This document shows positions 54,077-64,000 of a stretch of 64,000 nt of DNA, piece by piece. The notes below the pieces were generated by a model that saw nothing but the letters and a program-made list of their open reading frames with translations, was not told the DNA's origin and did no database searches. Within the stretch, counting starts at the first letter, position 1; every line of letters starts with the position of its first letter. Position numbers and translations under genes: made by a program. This stretch comes from CAYXZL01 sp964469925 (GTDB taxonomy: Bacteria > Patescibacteriota > Gracilibacteria > Absconditabacterales > Absconditicoccaceae): contig CAYXZL010000004.1 in the NCBI GenBank assembly GCA_964469925.1, positions 28,177 to 92,176 of the forward strand, read 5' to 3'.

Positions 54077-54535
54077 TTAATCTTCGAAGGTCCGTTGCCA
54101 TTCAGGGTCGTCTGGTTCGGAGTAAGTCCATTCTTCGAATTTATCGGGAGGCAAAACATTTTCCATTGATAGGTGCCATTCGTGTATTTGGGCAGATATT
54201 CCAAACTCACTTTCCATCTTATTCAGTGCTCAGTGTAATGCTTCTATACCTTCATACCTTTTCTCTGCCAATAACGCTTTTGTTTTTCGGTATTTTACCT
54301 TCCCGTCTGCTGAACTCCCTTCCTCTCCCAAGGCTGCTTCCTTCTCTGTACTTTCTGCTAAGTTCGATAGTGCTATCGTTAGCTCAGTCCTGTATTTGTT
54401 CAATGCTGGCGGAAGATCCGCCAACAACTCTTGCAGCAAACATTGTGTATCAGTTTTCCCAGGGAAAGAGTCCATTTCTACTCCAGACATGAAGGTACCC
54501 ACATCGTATACCCATCTTGGAATTTTTAGTGCCAT
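54077..54535 (-). CDS. Hypothetical protein, 152 residues
   Basis: From ATG 54535 to TAA 54077, with one TGA glycine after IEALH. Acidic, helical in the middle (LLQELLADLPPALNKYRTEL), and a Trp-rich C-terminus ending DPEWQRTFED. No signal peptide. Not recognised. It lies divergent from tmk; the 209 bases between hold an AGGCTAGCCT palindrome (54673-54682) and no gene. Confidence 0.62.
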
Positions 54536-54744
54536 TATATTATTCCCAACACACTAAAGCCCTCTTTATTTAAGTGCATATAATTATCTTCGATCATTTT
54601 TCCATCCTTTTGCCTATTAGTGATATTCCCTCTCAAGCCGGAGGTATCTGACATTAGCTTTTTAGGATTTTTAGGCTAGCCTTTTTATTTTTGATTACTA
54701 CTATCCTTGCGTTATATACAACGCTTTATCGCCACATCATCCTA

Positions 54745-55371
54745 ATGTACATCGTCTTGGAAGGCATCGTATGAACTGGCAAATCGACCCAATCAAAACT
54801 CCTGTGAGAATACTTAAAAAAACACTATCCCGATACTGAAATTATCGTCACGAGAGAACCTGGCGGTACCGAAATCTCTGAGGCTATCAGAGTGCTCGTA
54901 CAATGAACCGATTTTCAAGAACATATGGATCCTATTACCGAATCCTACCTCTATGCTTCTTCGAGGGCACAATCTATATCTGCCATCGTCAAGCCAGCAT
55001 TGGATAGAGGTGCAATTGTGATCTCTGATAGATGTTTTTTGACTTCTTTGGCATACCAGGGTACCGCAAAGGGTTTGTGAACGGAAACGGTCTTGAGCAT
55101 CAATATGGTTGCTCTGCAAAATTGTATGCCAGACCTTATTGTACATCTTGATCTAGACTTGGATGTTGCACTTAGTAGAACCTTTGACCATAGTGGTGAC
55201 AAGCACGAGCGTGAAGGGAAAGACTTTTTTATCAAAGTACATCACGCTTATCACAACTTAGCCAAACATCCGCTGTTTGCTTTGGGCTGGAAAACAGTCG
55301 ACGCCAGTGGAAGTATTGACGATATTCACCACCGCATTACGGCCATTGTTGATGCTGAATTACAAGACTAA
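54745..55371 (+). CDS. tmk: Thymidylate kinase
   Basis: Tmk phosphorylates dTMP to dTDP. The 208-residue protein has the P-loop GIVGTGKSTQ, in which one glycine is TGA, the VTREPGGTEISEAIR segment typical of Tmk, the DRCFLTSLAYQG segment (usual DRYxxSxxAYQ) and PDLIVHLDLDLDVALSR. A second phosphate-binding lid lies further on. It completes the dTMP route begun by folA-thyA-folD. The next gene (55394) converges with it. Confidence 0.95.
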
Positions 55372-55393
55372 TTATTCTTCTGCACTCCTCCAA

Positions 55394-56935
55394 CTATCAT
55401 AGTCAGGACTGTGACTGCATCAGTGTCAGCAGCTCGTCTATATAAGTCCTCTCATTTCGTAAGTTAGGTATTTTGCTTTGACCGCCAAGCCTTCCTTTCG
55501 ACTCCAGTCGTCTATAAAATAATCACGGAGGAGCAATATGGACTATCGGTGCCTGTAATAAAACGTTTTGTGCCCTTTTCCCTTTGTAATGGTTGTTGAG
55601 ATCTTGTAATACTCTGTCTAGATCGTCTCTGAAACCTTCTATGTCCTGCGGTGCTCTCTCAAATTCTATGATCCATTCGTGGCAACCAGTACTATTGGCA
55701 AAAAACTTTGGTCAGACACTATATTCTTTGATGATACAAGCATGCTTTTTGCAGGCGTATGCGAGTGCTGCTGTCACGATATCGATACTCGTTTTTTCGT
55801 CAAAAATATTGAGATAGTATTTTGTCCTGCCTGTAATGACAAACTTGTGGGGAGCAATACTTACACAACGTAGCGTATCTCCCGTATTATACCTTCGGAG
55901 ACCGGCGGCAGTAGTAACGACTAAAGCATAGTCCTCCCCTACCACGACATTTTCCAATGTTACTGTTTTTTCTGAGTTCCTTCCCCTGTACTCTGACATT
56001 GGGATAAATTCGTAGAAGATAGCATGGTGGGTTGCGAGCATGATACTATGATCGTCATTGGTACTTTGGAAGCCGTAGAAACCTTCTGATGCGTTGTAGA
56101 TATTGTAGATCCTGACATCAGGACCAAAGGCGTTTCTATACTGTGGCTCATAGATATCCATACTTACTCCTCCTGAGAGAATGAGTTCTAGATTGGGCCG
56201 TATCTCGCTTATCGGTTTTTGGTAGTACTGCTGAAGTTTTTGACCTAACATTACAATCCACGGCCCTACTCCTGCGATCACTCTTACATCTTGAGGGCCG
56301 GCATGTCTGACGACATAATCCATTTTTTGGTTTCGATCAACACATGTATGATACTCCTCTCCCAATGCCATAAAATACTTAGTCCATGATGGTCTATGGT
56401 GATCTAGAATACGAGAAATAAATCAGACATTTTGTTCTTGTGTTATGGGATTGGCTGATCGTGGTCACGAGAGTATGACGCTATATCCAGCAAATACTCA
56501 TGAATCTGGATTGGCTGTGAGATAACAACTCATGAAATCACGAGGTCACTGTATATGATTGTCTTTCAATGCTTGATCGGTCACTGGTATATACTTTGAT
56601 GATGTTCCTGTGGTACCAGCTGTTTGAGCGAACCATGAGACATCATAAGAGGTCAAGATCTGCTTTTTTCATGCCAACATCATTTCTATGCTTTCTTGGA
56701 TATCAGTATACTCTATCAGCGGTACTCTACGTTGGTAGTCTGCAATCGTACTAATGGATGCGAAATTATAGTGTCTGCCATATTCACACGCACTATTGTC
56801 TGCCAGCAGTCTCTGCAAAAAACTATTTTGGTAATCTGTACTTTTGTCAAACCTGGATCATAAACGACGGTATCTCCGTGCCATTGGTCGTTTTACAAGG
56901 GTGTTGGCAAGAGAAAGCACCGGTTTTGGTAACAT
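55394..56935 (-). CDS. GH3-family acyl-acid amido synthetase-like protein
   Basis: A 513-residue adenylate-forming enzyme of the GH3 auxin-responsive family. The P-loop-like QTAGTTGTSSKYIPVT near residue 110, LSGGVSMDIYEPQYRNAFG, YNASEGFYGFQ and GLRRYNTGDTLRCVS (usual GLYRYRxGDV) are in order. GH3 proteins join acids to amino acids via AMP; bacterial members are of unknown substrate. Many glycines are TGA. Start ATG 56935; stop TAG 55394. Confidence 0.87.
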
Positions 56936-57019
56936 AATCTAACATATAGACAAAGAGAGTTGTTTTGTGTATAGACATGTAATTACTCTATTCCAGGGGA
57001 AATAGCTCATTCTCTCTAC

Positions 57020-57244
57020 TTATACCGTATTCTCAAAAACAAGGCTACGTTTTGCACGAACTACGCTTCCTCTTTCATTAACTGTCAGCAGTCTCTGCAT
57101 ATCGGCGATATGGACATTGCCTTGTATTTTTTCGTTTTGTGGAGTTTTCAGTACATGCTCTCTTGACTTCTTCTTTCTTAAACCATATATGTCGTGTTTT
57201 GCGTTTTTCGCAGACGTGTCATGCAGGACACGGATCATTACCAT
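57020..57244 (-). CDS. Small basic hypothetical protein (74 residues)
   Basis: A basic frame ending at TAA, with RKKKSREHVLKTPQNEK and a C-terminal LLTVNERGSVVRAKRSLVF. AAGGGG lies just upstream of ATG 57244/57238, a possible ribosome binding site. No family recognised. No TGA. Divergent from the NhaD-like gene. Confidence 0.45.
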   Translation of the reverse strand: MVMIRVLHDTSAKNAKHDIYGLRKKKSREHVLKTPQNEKIQGNVHIADMQRLLTVNERGSVVRAKRSLVFENTV

Positions 57245-57336
57245 CACCCCTTGGTCGCTGCATCGATCAACGAATAAGCCCGTAGGAGGGGCTCAAAAGT
57301 GAGTAAAAACTTTTGCTTCTGTTTCCTCCTGTGGCT

Positions 57337-57466
57337 GTTTCGTCGAGGGGGAAGCACAGCTAGGTCCGACACATCGGTCACCTAGCATTACAGAAAAGGT
57401 CTTCCTCAGACCTATCGTAAAAACAGAGGCGGGGGTAGGAAGATTCCCGTAAACAACTTTCGAAAC
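57337..57466 (+). ncRNA. Candidate structured leader RNA upstream of the NhaD-like gene
   Basis: A long-range pair GTTTCG (57337-57342) with CGAAAC (57461-57466) encloses a strong hairpin (57359-57386: GCTAGGT with ACCTAGC and inner CCGA/TCGG), a second one (57397-57413: AGGTCT/AGACCT) and a third weaker stem near 57430-57448. It ends 18 bases before the antiporter ATG, so it could be a riboswitch-like control of the mRNA. Further complementary pieces (GGAGG/CCTCC) lie upstream at 57285-57329. I cannot assign it to a known class. Confidence 0.5.
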
Positions 57467-57484
57467 GTTTTCTTTTCTTTTTGT

Positions 57485-58657
57485 ATGACTACTGGACTGA
57501 TTATCTTGGCCATAGGTATTGTGGCGATTATCCTCACAGACCTCTTTGGGGGCAACAAAGTGGTGGCAGCCGCAGCAACCGCACTGGCACTACTTATTTA
57601 TTCTCCCCACAACCTTAGCCATGGATTGGAGGAAGCACTCCCCATGAGCGGATTTCTCCTTGGGGTTATGATATTGGCAAACATTTTACAAGAGGGGGGT
57701 GCTTTGAGTGAACTCAATAATTTAATCAATACAAAGTGGCTACTAGCAACATTCGTCTTTGTGACCTCAGTATTTTTTGACAATACCGTCGCAACGGTAT
57801 TGGGCATAAGTTTGGTCACTGTGATAGCAGGGCGAGGACAATTTGCAAGCTTTGTCGCTATGCTGGCCCTACTAGGAGGGCTTTGGAGCCCGATTGGGGA
57901 CATCACATCCGCCATGTCATGGCTAGCGGGCAAAGTCTCTGTTGGTGGACTTGTTTCCCTTGGACCAGCTGCTACGATTGGTGCTATTGCCTATACCGCC
58001 ATGTGCGGTAACATGAAACTAAGCTTCAACGCCCCACAGGCAAAGACACACGAAGACGCTTGGCTAAAGCTAGTCCTTGGCCTTGGATTATTTATCGCAA
58101 TACCTCTGATAAAACTTCTACACTTATCTGTCTTAGGCCTTGAGATTACTAACCCTGGCTTTGTAGCCCCTGCAGTTGCACTATTGGGATGGTTTTTAAT
58201 GAATCGCTTTCCCAAAACCAAAGTATCTATAATGCCTCATGACAGGCAAGAACGGGCTGCTATAGCAAAAACTGTTGGCTACATCTTCTTTATTTTGCTG
58301 ACGGTAGGATTATTGCATGACGACCTGGAAAGCATAAAGCCGTCTGTGGCTACTATGGGAATTGTTTCCCTCTTGTTGATATCTCTTATTGCAAGCTCCC
58401 ACGTGGACAATGTCCCGTGGACTGCTATCCTAATAGCGGTTGTTCCCTTTGAAACAGACAGCTTGCAATGGAAGCTTTTGATAGTCGTTTTGGGCCTGGC
58501 TGGTGGCCTATCGCCGGTTGGTAGCACAAGCACACTCGTTTCCGCCAGCTACCTCAATGTCGGTTTCAAAGAGTTCTACCGAGAAGCACCAAAAGTACTC
58601 GTTACAATATCCATTGTGATCGCTGTTGTGTTACTACAGTATTGGATATTCTGATAG
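57485..58657 (+). CDS. NhaD-like Na+/H+ antiporter
   Basis: A 389-390 residue membrane protein with about eleven hydrophobic helices, of the ion transporter superfamily that includes NhaD and ArsB. VFFDNTVATVLGISLVTVIAGRG, LALLGGLWSPIGDITSAM and LASSHVDNVPWTAI-type, GGLSPVGSTSTLVSAS are the conserved cation-site regions. It would exchange Na+ (or Li+) for H+. It has about 34 glycines, none written TGA, and ends TGA-TAG: in a standard-code donor it stops at TGA, in the host one glycine is added before TAG. Base use is GC-richer than neighbours. Preceded by a structured leader. Confidence 0.85.
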
Positions 58658-58679
58658 TAACTCGCTTTGGTCTCGGCGC

Positions 58680-58913
58680 ATAGATTCTAACAATCGCTCT
58701 CGTTCGGTGACCAGCCGCCAACGTAAGACGACAAGCAAAACCGAACACACCGGTGTATATAGGGAACATAATCGGTTTCGGGCTGTTATCTCCATCAAGG
58801 GAAAAACAGTTCACATAGGTATGTTTGACACCGCAGAAGACGCGGCTGTAGCATACAACAAGGTTTCAAAAGAGACCTTTGGCGAAGAAGGAAAGATCAA
58901 TAAAATCAAATGA
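58680..58913 (+). pseudogene. AP2-domain homing endonuclease remnant
   Basis: The frame reads DSNNRSRSVTSRQRKTTSK, then TGVYREHNRFRAVISIKGK, HIGMFDTAEDAAVAYNKVS: the end of an HNH core (usual NNRxxNLRxVT) and a complete AP2 domain, as in phage HNH-AP2 homing endonucleases. The HNH catalytic part is missing, since the frame overlaps the end of the antiporter gene. It ends at TGA (58911-58913), which the host would read through to 59360. I take it as a truncated relic brought in with the antiporter. Confidence 0.65.
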
Positions 58914-59135
58914 CCTCCCTGCCTTCGCCACTATTTTACGCCTCCCATCATCATTTGATCCAACGCAGACAACTGTGTTGCTCTGTTTTCAGAGTATGAT
59001 CGCTGATGCTGGGGGGTTTTTTGTAATACAAAAAGTTATTATAGAATACATATAGGTCCTCTTTCATTTGTTTTTCTTCTTCCTATATTGCGTTCGCCTT
59101 ACTTTGTCAATATCTTTATTTGCTTATTCTTTAGC
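58914..59135 (+). other. Gap after AP2 remnant
   Basis: No supported gene. A GGGGGGTTTTTT run near 59010-59022 could end transcription from the antiporter region. From about 59030 the DNA is AT-rich like host DNA, so the right edge of the foreign piece is probably near 59000. Confidence 0.4.
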
Positions 59136-59360
59136 ATGAATTTTGCTCAAACTGAGTGCTACCTTCCCCCCATGCCTGATGGTACTCATACACTTTCATG
59201 GTGAAGAAATGAAATAAAACAACATCTTGCCGATCTATGAGCACTTCCTGGCTTTTGGAACTGAGTGCTTACTGCACTCCTCACAACGAGAATCTTCGAA
59301 ACCTTCACTTTTTGAGGCAATATGTCTGACTTGCCCAAAGCAGGCCCTATAATAGAATAG
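59136..59360 (+). CDS. Small hypothetical protein (74 residues)
   Basis: Seen only with TGA as glycine (four such codons). It begins MNFAQTECYLPPMPDGTHTL and has a helical ...KQHLADLGALPGFWNGVLTALLTTR region and a hydrophobic stretch, ending at TAG. Its own terminator follows at 59418. The preceding AP2 frame is in the same phase and would run into it in the host code. No family recognised. Confidence 0.55.
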
Positions 59361-59417
59361 AAGTCTGATATTCTGTTTCACCTCCATACTCCCTCTTGTT
59401 GATTTCTTTCCCTTTTT

Positions 59418-59440
59418 CCCAATCATATTGGGTGTTTTTA
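59418..59440 (+). terminator. Hairpin upstream of trmD
   Basis: CCCAAT, three bases, ATTGGG, followed by TGTTTTTATTG. A small intrinsic terminator for the gene at 59136, 28 bases before the trmD start. Confidence 0.6.
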
Positions 59441-59459
59441 TTGTTGTGCTAAAGACACC

Positions 59460-60131
59460 ATGCATGTGCATCTGATTTCTCTCTTTCCTGAGATATTTAC
59501 GAGTTTTTTTGAACAATCGCTCTTAGCGAAAGCACAAGGCTCATGACTTCTGCATATTCACACCATTGACCCTAGGAGCTTTTGCGATGACAAACACCAA
59601 ACAGTTGACGACACACCCTATGGCTGAGGTGCAGGCATGCTTATCAAAGCAGAACCTATGATACAGGCTGTAGAATCAGTCTTAGCATCTATCAAGTCGC
59701 ATTCTTACCAGATCATTATGCCTTCCCCTAGTAAGGAGGTTTTTGATCAATCTCATGCTTTATCCTTGAGTAGCTATGAACACTTGATTTTTGTCTGTGG
59801 GAGATATGAAGGTATTGACCATCGCTTTGAACTTTGGTGTATGCAGCACCATGCCCATGCTTTTCGCAAGCTGTCACTAGGACAGTTTGTCTTGTTGGGC
59901 TGAGAGGTTGCCAGTATGGCTATGATAGAGGCTATCACCAGGCTTGTACCATGAGTCATCAAAGAAGCTTCAAGCCGACAACAAGAAAGTTACAATCCCC
60001 TTCACTGAATGACTAATATCGAGCATCCACACTACACGAGACCTGCTGATGTGAGAGGCATGCAGGTACCTGACGTACTCTTGAGTGGTGATGAAAAAGC
60101 GATTAGTGTCTGGAGGCGTTCTTTTGCATAG
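59460..60131 (+). CDS. trmD: tRNA (guanine-N1)-methyltransferase TrmD
   Basis: TrmD methylates G37 of tRNAs that read CNN codons, including tRNA-Pro and tRNA-Leu. The 223-residue protein has MHVHLISLFPEIF, DDTPYGGGAGMLIK, the knot motif FVCGRYEGIDHRF, LGQFVLLGGEVASMAMIEA and the C-terminal NPLHGMTNIEHPHYTRP. Glycines of three of these motifs are TGA. Start ATG 59460. Confidence 0.97.
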
Positions 60132-60168
60132 TGCAAAAACTTCTTTATATTTTCTTCTTTCTAAGCAT

Positions 60169-61128
60169 ATGCTTACCAAAAATACTGTCGACATGAATGA
60201 ACTTTTGAGATATTTGCAGGATCGTTATACCCTCTCCATAGCGTCGATTCTTCCCTGAAATAGAGGTTTCGACGGAGAGACTTTTCTTGCCTACGACCAA
60301 GACTCAAAGGTTTGTTACTTCGTGAAATGCGTGACTTCTGATATGGGTAGTATTTCAGCTTTGCAAACAGCATATTATATCTCTCAAAAGCTTTCCTTTG
60401 TTCCTTCTATCCTTCCTGGTCGTTTTTGAATTCCTTATTCCACCTACAAATCTCACTATGTTGTTGTTATGGAGTATATTGATGCGACCCAAACCTTTGA
60501 TTACTCACAAGACGAGTTTGTGTTATTACTTGCCCAGCTCCATGCTATTCAAAAAGATGCTTCGATCTCTACTGACATTGAAACCTTTGATTTTACTACG
60601 ATCTACAATATACAACTCCAGAGTTTAGTGTCTTTAAGACCTCAAAACAAACATTTAAGCACTCTGTGATTTTACTCATATATCACAACAAAACTACCTT
60701 TGCGAAATACTTTACGAGTTTCTTTTCACGCACTCTGCCAGGTCCTTCAACGCTCACCAGCAAAACAGCCCTTTGTTTACACACACGGCGACTCTGCATG
60801 TAATGTTCTCAGAAAGAATCACGGATGAACACTGCGATTAGTAGACTGGGATGGCGTAATGCTAGCCCCTATGGAAAGAGACCTCTGGTTTTGCGATGAC
60901 ATAGACCTTGCCATGAATTTATACATCTTACACAATCCACAAGCAAACATCAATCCACAACTTATTTCCTATTATGTCTACCAAAGGTACTTTTCCGATA
61001 TTTTTGACTACGCCAACCTCATACATACTCATAATGATCTTTCTATTGTCGAGCAGTCTTTCTTCGATATGAAACATGAGGTCGATGGTCGACTTCAACG
61101 TAAGATTACTAAGCATTGTTTAACATAA
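60169..61128 (+). CDS. Aminoglycoside/choline phosphotransferase-like kinase
   Basis: A 319-residue protein of the APH kinase-like fold. VVVMEYID is the hinge, the catalytic loop is THGDSACNVLR (HGDxxxxN), and the metal-binding motif follows in LRLVDWDGVMLAPMERDLWF (usual DWE/DxG). TGA glycines occur in the N-terminal lobe and after NHG. Substrate is unknown: aminoglycoside, choline, homoserine and fructosamine kinases share these motifs. It converges with the surface protein gene. Confidence 0.83.
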
Positions 61129-61142
61129 TAATGCCTTTTTTC

Positions 61143-64000
61143 CTACCCATATTTATTGATAATTTCTGCTATTTTTTCCCTTTGCACATCAGTCATGGTT
61201 TGTTCGGACCGGTAATCTAGTGATGAGACATAGGCTTTTACATATTCTAACACCCTCTTGAGACGTTCTTGCTGATACCGTATGGTACCTGAAGTATTCA
61301 ATTGTTGCTCCATATCACTTACTTTTTGTGACATGATCGCAAGTACAATAGGAGCCCCTACTCCCTTTTTCTGTTGAACAATTTTTACAAAATCCTGTAC
61401 TATTTGCTTTGACTGCTGCGGTACTGCCTTAGAAGCTGCTTGGTAGTCGTAGGTTATCGCCAGTATTTCGTCGGCATAGACCATCAGCCTCTCTTCAGGC
61501 TTACCTCCGATTGGGACACAGGTACCCAGTGCGATCTTTTTGCCGATCCTTTCTTGGTCTAATACATCTACAGCGTCTGCTGCCACTAACTCTTTTTTGC
61601 TTACCTTGTAGGTACGAACCACTGTCTCTGATTTCTTTTTTTGGACAACGTAGATGATATCATCTTTTTGGACTAGAGGCAGACTGACGAAGAGGTTCCC
61701 GATATAATTTTTATCTGCTGTCTCTTCTTTACGGGTGTAAGAACTATGGCCAAAGTAGGCCCTTACCCCATTTTGCCCTAGATACGCCGTACCGGGGATA
61801 TGAATCGCACCTTGATCAAAGAGATCCTGGTACTCACTCCGTTTGATTTTCCCTTCTTTGAACCTCTGGCGTGTAAATTCGTCTCTCACATACTCTACGG
61901 GAGCTATCATTCCCGCACGAGGGATGATGATATATTCTGGTCGCTTTTTGTACTCGTCTGGCAGAAGCGTCATCCGGTAGTCTACATTGAAGTTACGTGG
62001 GTCTGCCACTGGTAGCGGGTCAACATACCAGTCAGGTGCGGACACATCTACTCACGCTATGGAGTCGTCAACCCTGATGCCATTTTTTTCAATAAGTTTT
62101 TTTAGGAGCTTGGGATCTGGACCTGTTCGAGGTAGCTGTTTGGGTGGTAGGTAGGTATTTTTTCCTGGTTTGAAATAATCTTTCTGCTTTTTGTAATCCT
62201 TATTTCTCTCAATCAACTCTTTGATAATATCATCTCTGAGTCTGCATGCGAGACATCATGGTCAGCCGTCACATTGCTCTCCAGCCTCTACTATGCCATT
62301 ACCGCATATCGATGATCCTGTATTGACTAATGATTCCAGTTGGCAGAATCCATCACAGCCATCACCGCCTACTCTATTACCGTCATCACACTGCTCACCA
62401 AACTCTACTTTATTATTCCCACACTTGGTCAGTGGAGTTCCTCCTCATCAGCCTCATCACCCCGATCTATGGGTACAGTTTGCGTTACAATTTGGCCCAC
62501 CTGTTGGTCCTTCATCACATTGTTCTGTTACTGGATTGAGTATTCTATCTCCGCAAATATTTGGTGGGGGATTATTGATAATAGACTCCACACAGACACT
62601 CGAACAGGTATATCATGGTGATAGGCCGTCGGTTCCGTCACATTCCTCGTATCCATAGACTCATCATGATGTTGTACCACCTACTCATGCTGCATTTGGT
62701 CGTTGCAAAATACCATCACCACAGTATGAACAGTTTGCATTTCGATAATTTGAACCACTCGCTGCCGCTCCTGTCCCGCTACAGCTACAATCTGGATCAT
62801 TAGGATCTGTGTCATCACAGACGCTGTCTTCGCATGTCCCATCCACTACACATTGTCCGTTACATTGTTCAAACCCTACTGCACAACTACAGGTAGCATC
62901 GCCAGATCGTATGGTCGTCACTGGGTTATCTGACCTATCGATGATAGTTCATGTAGAGGTTTCTACTACTACTTGGTTACATACTCCTGTCGTATTACCG
63001 CTTGCTATCATGGCCTGATATCTCAGTGCAAAGTCGCCTCTGGTTCCTGTATGTGTGTTTGTTAGTACTATCCTCATCTGGCTCAATAATCCTCAAGCTC
63101 CTGTAGTTATTGTTACTCCGCTCAGGCTCACGCCTGTACTTGCAGATATCAAGGATAAGGAACCCGATACAAATGCGGCAGCACCAGTGAGGGAGTCATT
63201 GAGTATGATAGTGCTTTGAGCAATAGGAATATAGCCTGTCACATGGTACGATACTATATTGCCTGACTGGGTTACTGTCTTGAGCGTATTGGTTTCCGCA
63301 CAATTTGCTTGATAGTATAGTGATCACGTCGTGACTGATTGACAACTACAATACCCGTCTGACGCATTTGTTTCATCACACTGAGATCAGCATACCCCAT
63401 TTGTGCTATCGAAACCAGTCAAACAGGCACATGTTGCATCGTTTGTCCATGATGGCGTGCTTGGATCGTCGGATTTTTGTATCAGCCCACCTGTACCACC
63501 AAGGAAATTTGCCTGATTACACACACCTGTTGTATTGCCTGTTGCTATCATGGCCTGGTAACTTAGCTTGAAGCTACCATTGTAACTAGCTCCACTCATG
63601 TTCATAATGAGCATGTATAACTCACTGAGATATCCGTTTGTTCCCGTTGCGAATGCAACTCAGGTGGCTGACATACCCGCGGTCATGCCTGAAAATGTCA
63701 GTGTATCAGGAAGGTAATACGCGTCACCACTCAGACTGTCGATGAAGGTCATTTGCGTGTATCATGCCTCCATAACTCATGTAATGCTATAGGTCAACAG
63801 ACCTCATGACTGGATCACTGTCTTGAGCAGTGAGGAATCTCCCTCTCCATCATCACAGATATTGTTGTTATTATCATCGACACATGTTACAATATCCTCA
63901 CAATCATCGTTATTATAATACTTGTTGGTGTTTTGTGTTGGATCCGTACCTGGCGTACAGATACTGTCTATCACTGGATTGTAGTCTGATCAGGTTGTCA
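61143..64000 (-). CDS. Cys-rich surface protein with internal LPRTG and C-terminal sortase-like domain (5' part beyond window)
   Basis: The frame is open from 64000 to TAG 61143 (about 952 codons) with many TGA glycines. Parts in order: two DUF11-like repeat units beginning LKTVIQSGGLLTYSITG and LKTVTQSGNIVSYHVTG with NTTGVCNQ; Cys-rich DUF4215-like repeats of the type CGNNKVEFGEQCDDGNRVGG; a linker with LPRTG (62121-62135); then about 310 residues with a sortase-like core: IHIPGTAYLGQ, YFGHSSY (catalytic His), IGKKIALGTCVPIGG (TC, catalytic Cys) and a later Arg in ERLMVYA. No membrane helix follows LPRTG, so it is not a usual sorting signal. A cell-surface adhesin or self-processing protein is likely. 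Confidence 0.8.

Noticed and set aside
57250..57480. RNase P RNA, SRP RNA or tmRNA in the structured region before the antiporter
   Set aside because: ACAGAAA and hairpins are suggestive, but the universal AAAGUCC block of RNase P, the SRP tetraloop domain and the tmRNA T arm are absent.
59235..59516. Minus-strand open frame of 93 codons overlapping the start of trmD
   Set aside because: Lies antisense to the 59136 gene and trmD, both supported by TGA-glycine frames.
62221..63571. His/Ser/Pro-rich plus-strand frames over the surface protein
   Set aside because: They are antisense to the Cys- and Gly-rich repeats, whose regular pattern shows the true coding strand.

Overview
The window comes from a Candidate Phyla Radiation bacterium that reads UGA as glycine (genetic code 25), so a member of Gracilibacteria or Absconditabacteria; I cannot choose between the two from this piece. 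The proof is in conserved genes. dnaK (11759-13645) is intact only if 14 in-frame TGA codons are read through, several at glycines of the Hsp70 fold. secD, secY, thyA, folD, tyrS, trmD, tmk and most ribosomal protein genes behave the same way, and all clear host genes stop at TAA or TAG. The S10-spc operon lacks rpmD (L30), as is usual in CPR genomes. Coordinates below treat TGA as glycine, so many genes are longer than standard-code calls, and two (717-1298 and 34607-35596) are invisible or shredded in the standard code.

Layout. 1-11547: mostly minus strand; the 3' part of a CorA-like transporter, a plus-strand NMN adenylyltransferase-like gene and pilin-like small membrane protein, then a probable run folA-thyA-folD-TPR lipidless membrane anchor protein-secD-giant membrane protein. 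11659-13645: dnaK behind a promoter overlapped by a CIRCE-like HrcA operator. 13709-19421: an unknown protein and a 1678-residue TPR/coiled-coil protein ending in an L,D-transpeptidase-like domain. 19585-25875: an accessory island with three toxin-antitoxin modules (HicAB and two RelBE types), a 118-bp exact direct repeat upstream of two of them, and a 4-kb segment of GC-richer, Bacteroidetes-like genes that never use TGA as a sense codon and use it once as a stop. 25908-35596: a locus of six proteins of unknown function, two of them 918 and 1370 residues long.

35723-48044: secY back through the spc and S10 clusters to tuf, all on the minus strand, followed upstream by tRNA-Phe, -Pro and -Ile, with tRNA-Ser on the plus strand. 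48984-56935: metabolic and housekeeping genes (FNR-like reductase, HIT protein, rhomboid, malate/lactate dehydrogenase, tyrS, tmk, GH3-like protein). 57337-58913: a structured leader, an NhaD-like antiporter without any UGA glycine, and an AP2-domain homing-endonuclease remnant that stops at TGA: a second probable transfer from a standard-code organism. 59136-61128: a small gene, trmD and an aminoglycoside-phosphotransferase-like kinase. 61143-64000: the C-terminal part of a cysteine-rich surface protein that carries an internal LPRTG and ends in a sortase-like domain.

How it fits together: folA, thyA, folD and the distant tmk supply dTMP; secD and secY belong to the export machinery that the TPR, rhomboid and surface proteins would need; the toxin-antitoxin island looks like the recombination-prone part of the chromosome. 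The tRNA-Gly(UCA) needed for the code is not in the window.
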